A stretch of DNA of 54,900 bases from Eubacteriaceae bacterium (GTDB lineage Bacteria; Bacillota; Clostridia; Eubacteriales; Anaerofustaceae). The stretch's first letter is position 1, and the number at the start of each line of letters is the position of its first letter. The stretch is taken from the NCBI GenBank assembly GCA_017531485.1, contig JAFXKY010000011.1, forward strand, positions 1-54,900. Direction: 5' to 3'. Made by a program: the position numbers and the translations under genes. Positions 51,066 through 54,900 of the stretch are shown here, piece after piece. The notes under the pieces were generated by a model that was not told the DNA's origin, searched no databases, and saw nothing but the letters and a program-made list of their open reading frames with translations.

Positions 51066-51569
51066 ATGAAGAGATTACTCGAGACATTATTCAAAACTTA
51101 TTATCGCGACGTCGTGAATTATCTGTATTCTCTTTCCCGCGACATCGCCCTTTCGGAAGATATGGCTATGGATGTATTTGTTGAGGTGGTTAAATCCGTA
51201 CATAAGTTCCGCGGAGAAAGCGACATCAAGACATGGCTTTTCTCCATCGCAAGACATAAATGGTTCAATTATCTCAGAAAGAAAAACCGTACTCCCGCTA
51301 CGGAAGCTCTTTCGGAATTTCTTCCGTCGGAAGAAAGCCCCCTCGAAGAGAGTGTGTATGAAAAAGCTCTGACAGAGAGAATATACTCTCTCATCGACGA
51401 AGAACCGCAAAGGACAAAAGATATAATCCTTTCGCGCCTTGAGGGATTGTCGTTTTATGAGATCTCGAAACAACACGACATATCCGAATCTTCCGCAAGG
51501 GTAATCTTCTTTCGGGCAAAGACAAAGATAAAAGAAAAATTAATAAAGGAGGGTTATGAAAATGAATAA
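51066..51569 (+). CDS. ECF-type sigma-70 family RNA polymerase sigma factor
   Basis: A 167-aa two-domain sigma factor. Region 2 covers about residues 9-75 (FKTYYRDVVNYLYSLSRDIA, AMDVFVEVVKS, KTWLFSIARHKWFNYLRKKN) and region 4 about 105-160 (IILSRLEGLSFYEISKQHDI, then SESSARVIFFRAKTKIKEKL). Region 3 is absent, as in ECF types. AAGGAG precedes the ATG. It overlaps the anti-sigma gene by 14 nt, a typical coupled pair, and heads a five-gene unit. Confidence 0.95.
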   Translation: MKRLLETLFKTYYRDVVNYLYSLSRDIALSEDMAMDVFVEVVKSVHKFRGESDIKTWLFSIARHKWFNYLRKKNRTPATEALSEFLPSEESPLEESVYEKALTERIYSLIDEEPQRTKDIILSRLEGLSFYEISKQHDISESSARVIFFRAKTKIKEKLIKEGYENE

Positions 51570-52083
51570 CATTTCCTGCGACGTCATAAGGGACCTTATC
51601 CCCCTTGTAAAAGACAACATCGCAAGCGAAGACAGCATAAAGGCTGTCAATGAACATATCATTACCTGCGAAGAGTGCAGAAATATTTTCGGAAAAGAAG
51701 AAAAGACCGAAAACATCATTGATCTGACAAGATCATTCAGCAAATTTCAGAATAAGCTGAGAATATCCGCCGCAATGGTGATGATGTTCGGGATATTTTT
51801 CGGACTCAGCTTCACCGCAACAGACATGATATTTTACAACACCGTCATCATGCCGGCCATCGGAGCTCTCGGATATATCATCTTCGGGTGGAAAGTATCT
51901 TTCATCCTGCCCATAATCCTCTTCGCGACACATTACCTCACCAACTTCTCCGGCATCCTCACGGGAACGGAGCACCTTCAGATCATGGAACTTGTAATGT
52001 GGACAGCGATCTATACGGGCTTTGCGCTCCTCGGCTCCGTCATCATGGGACTGTTGCACTTCGCGTTCAGTAAAAAGGAATGA
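51556..52083 (+). CDS. Membrane anti-sigma factor with zinc-finger (zf-HC2) domain
   Basis: A 175-aa partner of the sigma factor. The cytoplasmic N-terminus starts CDVIRDLIPLVKDNIASEDS and has NEHIITCEEC, the His-x3-Cys-x2-Cys zinc anti-sigma motif (about residues 33-41). Three or four hydrophobic segments follow (ISAAMVMMFGIFFGLSF, MIFYNTVIMPAIGALGYIIF, SFILPIILFATHYL, IYTGFALLGSVIMGLLHFAF). It should hold the sigma factor at the membrane until a signal releases it. Either of two close Met codons (51556, 51562) fits the GGAGGG SD. It overlaps the next gene by 4 nt. Confidence 0.92.
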   Translation: MKMNNISCDVIRDLIPLVKDNIASEDSIKAVNEHIITCEECRNIFGKEEKTENIIDLTRSFSKFQNKLRISAAMVMMFGIFFGLSFTATDMIFYNTVIMPAIGALGYIIFGWKVSFILPIILFATHYLTNFSGILTGTEHLQIMELVMWTAIYTGFALLGSVIMGLLHFAFSKKE

Positions 52084-52913
52084 TGGAAAAGAAATTAAAA
52101 GGGATATGTATCTTCCTTATCGTATGGTTTTTCATTCCCGGGATACCGAACCCACTATCCCATTTAGTTGTCGGGGCGGCAGCGGATATGTATATTCAGA
52201 AGAATTATCCCGGAGAGAGCTTGCGTATTGATGAAATCAATTATAACTTTACCGATGGAGTATACAGTGCACACATCACCAGATCCGGTTCTGTAGATTC
52301 TGACTTTATCATAAGCATCGAAACGTGGGGCCGCGTTATTAATGATGGATATGAAGACAATGTAAAAAACGGACAGAACACGGCACTTCGCCTGACAAAG
52401 CAATATTATGACACAGTTCGTGAAATATTCCCCGACAGAACATATCACGATGGAGGATATCTGTATATTCACGGAGATATTTCTTACTCAAGCAGAGATT
52501 CGATTTCACCAATGGAAGAACTCGACGCAATTAATCCGTATTACTCTTTCATAACAGACGATGCTGTCATTGATTATGAGTACGATATAAGTACACTCGG
52601 CTCCGGACACGGGACACTCGGTATAGATTATACAGGCCCCAATATAAGCTATCAAAAATCCGCAGAAATCCTTTTATGGGCAAAAGAAGAGATGGACAAA
52701 GCGGGAATCGGATTTTATGCGGTAAATTTATCGCTCAGGGTTCCGCCGTCAGGCGAACACGGGGAAAGACTGCCGTCAGATGCTTCGATATACATTATCT
52801 CGTTTCCGTATTCCGAAATCTATCCGGAAAGACTGGAAAAAAGGATCGAATACTCTTACAAAGAACTCTACGAATACTGGAACGAACCAATTACATATCT
52901 CGGGGAGGAATAA
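52080..52913 (+). CDS. Membrane-anchored YfjL-like protein, tandem copy 1
   Basis: A protein of about 277 aa with one N-terminal membrane segment (GICIFLIVWFFIPGI) and a long extracytoplasmic part. It shares with the next two genes NPxS after the membrane segment, a QKNYPG-like motif, YNFTDGVYSAHI, a D-x-x-F-x-I-x-I strand, then DYEYDISTLGSGHG, AEILLWAKEEMDKAGIGFYA and PPSGEHGE. The pattern resembles the YfjL-like family of Firmicutes, whose function is unknown. Its ATG overlaps the anti-sigma stop, with an alternative ATG at 52083, so it belongs to the sigma operon. Confidence 0.8.
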   Translation: MMEKKLKGICIFLIVWFFIPGIPNPLSHLVVGAAADMYIQKNYPGESLRIDEINYNFTDGVYSAHITRSGSVDSDFIISIETWGRVINDGYEDNVKNGQNTALRLTKQYYDTVREIFPDRTYHDGGYLYIHGDISYSSRDSISPMEELDAINPYYSFITDDAVIDYEYDISTLGSGHGTLGIDYTGPNISYQKSAEILLWAKEEMDKAGIGFYAVNLSLRVPPSGEHGERLPSDASIYIISFPYSEIYPERLEKRIEYSYKELYEYWNEPITYLGEE

Positions 52914-52920
52914 ATGAACA
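52893..52920 (+). repeat. 28-nt junction repeat, copy 1
   Basis: Identical to 53745-53772. It encodes the Y-L-G-E-E stop of one protein, the SD GGGGAGG and the start of the next. Confidence 0.9.
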
Positions 52921-53765
52921 AGAGAACAAAGAAAATATTAATCATTATTTCAATAATACTGATAATTTACCTTCTCATTCCCTTCTGCAAAAATCCCGTT
53001 TCTGATTTTATAACAAGAAGAGAAGTCGAAAATTATCTTCAGGAGAATTATCCCGGCATGGGTTATGAAATCATCAGCTCGGGATTTAACTTCCTCGAAT
53101 CTCATTACCGTTATACGGTGGCAATTCCCGGAAGCAAGGATGATCACTTCGACATTCACATAAAAAAATACGGCGGAATCTATCTCGACGGATATAAGAC
53201 CGCACAGAAATTTAATATTTACGAAGCACAGATCAACGCCGCACAAAGGTTATATACCGAATACGACCGAATCGTCGAATCCGCCCTCGATATAAATGAG
53301 ATCCTTTCGGATGGCAGCCACGGCACTGTTTACGGCACGTTTGAATTCGCAACAAGGAAAGAATATGAGGAGCACAACGACATTCCCGTATATGCATACT
53401 TTTATGATGATCTTGTTGCCGATAAAGAATATGACGTAAAAGAAATGGGCAGAGATCATGGACGGGTAATCATTTCCGTACAACATGAAGAAAACATAAG
53501 TTACAGACGCGTTGCTGAAATTATTCTGTGGGCAAAGGAAAAGCTTGAGGATGCAGACATCGGCTGTTACTGCATCTACGTTTCAATCTCTTCTCCGCCA
53601 TCAGGTGAAGACGGCTCAGCACAGTATATGGATCCGTACATAGCGGTAAATGATCTTCCGTATACGGAAATAACGGAAGAAAATCTTGTAAAAAAGGTTG
53701 AAGAAAACTACAAAGCATATCTTGAGTCAACGGGAGATCCGCTGACATATCTCGGGGAGGAATAA
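52914..53765 (+). CDS. Membrane-anchored YfjL-like protein, tandem copy 2
   Basis: A 283-aa paralogue of the preceding gene, with the N-terminal membrane segment ILIIISIILIIYLLIPF, then NPVSDFITRREVENYLQENY, DDHFDIHIKKYGG and a C-terminal domain with DKEYDVKEMGRDHG, AEIILWAKEKLEDADIGCYC and SSPPSGEDG. It starts immediately after the stop of copy 1, with its SD inside the final codons of that gene, and ends with the same T-Y-L-G-E-E. Divergence from copy 1 is large, so the duplication is not recent. Confidence 0.8.
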   Translation: MNKRTKKILIIISIILIIYLLIPFCKNPVSDFITRREVENYLQENYPGMGYEIISSGFNFLESHYRYTVAIPGSKDDHFDIHIKKYGGIYLDGYKTAQKFNIYEAQINAAQRLYTEYDRIVESALDINEILSDGSHGTVYGTFEFATRKEYEEHNDIPVYAYFYDDLVADKEYDVKEMGRDHGRVIISVQHEENISYRRVAEIILWAKEKLEDADIGCYCIYVSISSPPSGEDGSAQYMDPYIAVNDLPYTEITEENLVKKVEENYKAYLESTGDPLTYLGEE

Positions 53766-53772
53766 ATGAACA
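53745..53772 (+). repeat. 28-nt junction repeat, copy 2
   Basis: Second identical copy of the gene-junction sequence, between paralogues 2 and 3. Confidence 0.9.
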
Positions 53773-54653
53773 GAAAGAAAATATTAAAAATAACGGCGCT
53801 TATCGTGGCGCTTGTGCTTCTTGGCGGTCTCGCGTGGTTTGCAAACGGAATGATCGGAAATCCCATATCAAGGCATCTCGCAACGAAGACGGCAACAAAA
53901 CATCTTGAAGCAAACTATAGTGACACGACATACAAAATCGACGAAGTCATATACTCCTTCAAAGACGGACATTATTACGCAAGAGTCTCTTCTCCCGACA
54001 GCATTGACGGAGATTTCAGCATCGAAATAAATATGCTCGGAAAGCTCATTGATGATCATTATGATACGTATGTGGCAGACGGAACAAACACCGCCCGCCG
54101 TCTTGACATGGATTACCGTCAGCTTGTCGACAGTGTATTTCAGAGTGACACATTCCCTTACGTTTCGGAGATAGATTACGGAACTCTCGAGTTTATTCCG
54201 CAGAGTTACTTCACGGATGAAAAGATCCACAATGAGGTAAAGGACCTTCATGACATCCCGTGGTACGGAATAATTTACGAAGACCTTATCATCGACGGAG
54301 TTTATGATGTACGCGAGCTCGGAAAGAAAGCAGGGCACATAATTTTATACGTCGATACAGATGATGTTACTGTCGATAACGCATGTGAAGTACTTCTGAA
54401 CGTAAAAGAAATGCTCGACAATGCAGGCATCGGATTTTACTGCATAGATCTTGTCCTTGAATATCCGCGGACTTCGGATGAACACCCCGTCAGAAAAGAA
54501 GGACGGGTTGAAGTCGAATCTTTCCTGTACACAGACATTTACGAAGACGGGCTTTTTGACAGAGTATCAGAAGCCAACGAAAAGATTGCCGCGTGGCACG
54601 CAGAGCAGGACAAGCTTTACAAGGACTTCATTCCCGAAAACACAGAAGAATAA
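53766..54653 (+). CDS. Membrane-anchored YfjL-like protein, tandem copy 3
   Basis: A 295-aa paralogue with membrane segment LIVALVLLGGLAWFANGM, then NPISRHLATKTATKHLEANY, YSFKDGHYYARVSSPDSIDG, DGVYDVRELGKKAGHIILY and AGIGFYCIDLVLEYPRTSDE. It is the copy closest to the general YfjL-like pattern as I recall it. It ends with an acidic tail (PENTEE) instead of YLGEE and is followed by a terminator, closing the five-gene sigma operon. Confidence 0.82.
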   Translation: MNRKKILKITALIVALVLLGGLAWFANGMIGNPISRHLATKTATKHLEANYSDTTYKIDEVIYSFKDGHYYARVSSPDSIDGDFSIEINMLGKLIDDHYDTYVADGTNTARRLDMDYRQLVDSVFQSDTFPYVSEIDYGTLEFIPQSYFTDEKIHNEVKDLHDIPWYGIIYEDLIIDGVYDVRELGKKAGHIILYVDTDDVTVDNACEVLLNVKEMLDNAGIGFYCIDLVLEYPRTSDEHPVRKEGRVEVESFLYTDIYEDGLFDRVSEANEKIAAWHAEQDKLYKDFIPENTEE

Positions 54654-54664
54654 GGCCAATACCC

Positions 54665-54709
54665 AAAAGTGCGGTGGAACATCTTATTTCCCCGCACTTT
54701 TCTTTTTTT
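54665..54709 (+). terminator. Terminator of the sigma/YfjL-like operon
   Basis: AAAAGTGCGG (54665-54674) pairs with CCGCACTTTT (54692-54701) and a run of seven T residues follows. Confidence 0.9.
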
Positions 54710-54714
54710 CAACT

Positions 54715-54900
54715 CCCCGCCCGCCTCCCCCGCCGCCGAGCCGTGCTGCGCACGGCTCGCAAAGAGGCTTCGCCTCTTTGCCGCGAAAGCATCGCTTTCT
54801 CGCGGCGGCGGCCGCGCCGCGCAGGCAGCCGCAGGCTGCCTGCACCCAAAGGCAAGCTTTTGGGAACCGATGCGAAGCATCGGTTGCGGCGCGGAGGGCG
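54715..54900. repeat. GC-rich multi-hairpin element, copy 4 (runs off the window)
   Basis: The left arm CCCCGCCCGCCTCCCCC (54715-54731) matches that of copy 2. Six hairpins follow: 54738-54758 (9 bp, loop TGC), 54759-54781 (10 bp, TTC), 54781-54805 (10 bp with a 2-nt bulge, loop ATC), a GCGGCGGCGGCCGCGCCGC centre, then 54821-54843 (10 bp, GCA), 54845-54864 (9 bp with G-U, 2-nt loop) and 54865-54885 (9 bp, GAA). The G-rich right arm begins at 54887 and is cut by the window end. Read in reverse, the six stems match copy 1 in order. Confidence 0.85.

Noticed and set aside
1-54900. tRNA, rRNA, insertion sequence or prophage genes
   Set aside because: No cloverleaf-like sequence, rRNA segment, transposase, integrase or phage structural gene was recognised on either strand.

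Overview
The window looks like chromosome of an anaerobic, low-to-mid GC Firmicute of the class Clostridia. Reasons: SD-led genes (GGAGG) with occasional TTG starts, SigA-type promoters (TTGACA-17-TATAAT), a CIRCE-controlled hrcA-grpE-dnaK-dnaJ operon, a zinc-type S14, a KOW-domain gene between map and infA, a lysine riboswitch, Fe-S/corrinoid-flavoured enzymes (DUF134 plus Mrp ATPase, URO-D-family protein, ferredoxin-tailed aldo/keto reductase) and no respiratory genes. The genus cannot be told from what is here.

Layout. 1-5.1 kb: heat-shock operon on the minus strand. 5.2-8.9 kb: TetR regulator divergent from two DegV fatty-acid-binding proteins, then two MarR regulators. 9.2-11.8 kb: t6A operon tsaE-tsaB-rimI-tsaD. 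12.4-15.5 kb: lysine riboswitch, asd, a structured leader, dapA and dapB. 15.8-25.1 kb: unrelated units (methyltransferase, URO-D protein, DUF134-Mrp, rsgA, aldo/keto reductase, and an APH kinase/class V aminotransferase/GrpB operon). 25.2-45.9 kb: a 20-kb minus-strand ribosomal supercluster from rpsJ to rpsI, containing secY, adk, map, infA, rpoA, ecfA1A2T and truA. 46.3-50.9 kb: MATE exporter, lipoprotein, NifX-like protein, prfA and a complete transcription unit for a 26-residue membrane peptide. 51.0-54.7 kb: ECF sigma factor, zinc-finger anti-sigma factor and three tandem paralogous membrane-anchored proteins.

Two things are the most unusual. First, four GC-rich intergenic elements (about 11.94, 18.26, 26.38 and 54.72 kb) each consist of perfect hairpins with mostly 3-nt loops laid end to end, between a C-rich left arm and a G-rich right arm that can pair with each other and can form G-quadruplexes. 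Elements 1 and 4 align hairpin for hairpin in opposite orientation, and where they differ both arms of the stem usually changed together. This looks like a mobile or structural repeat family that I cannot name. Second, the sigma/anti-sigma locus drives a tandem triplication whose gene junctions share an exact 28-nt sequence that encodes both the C-terminus of one protein and the ribosome binding site of the next.

Other points of note are a DnaJ whose essential HPD motif reads HQD, a possibly leaderless tsaE, several well-placed autoregulatory palindromes, a structured RNA of unknown class upstream of dapA, and unexplained blocks at 15.51-15.68 kb and 49.25-49.51 kb. No tRNA, rRNA, CRISPR array, insertion sequence or prophage was seen.
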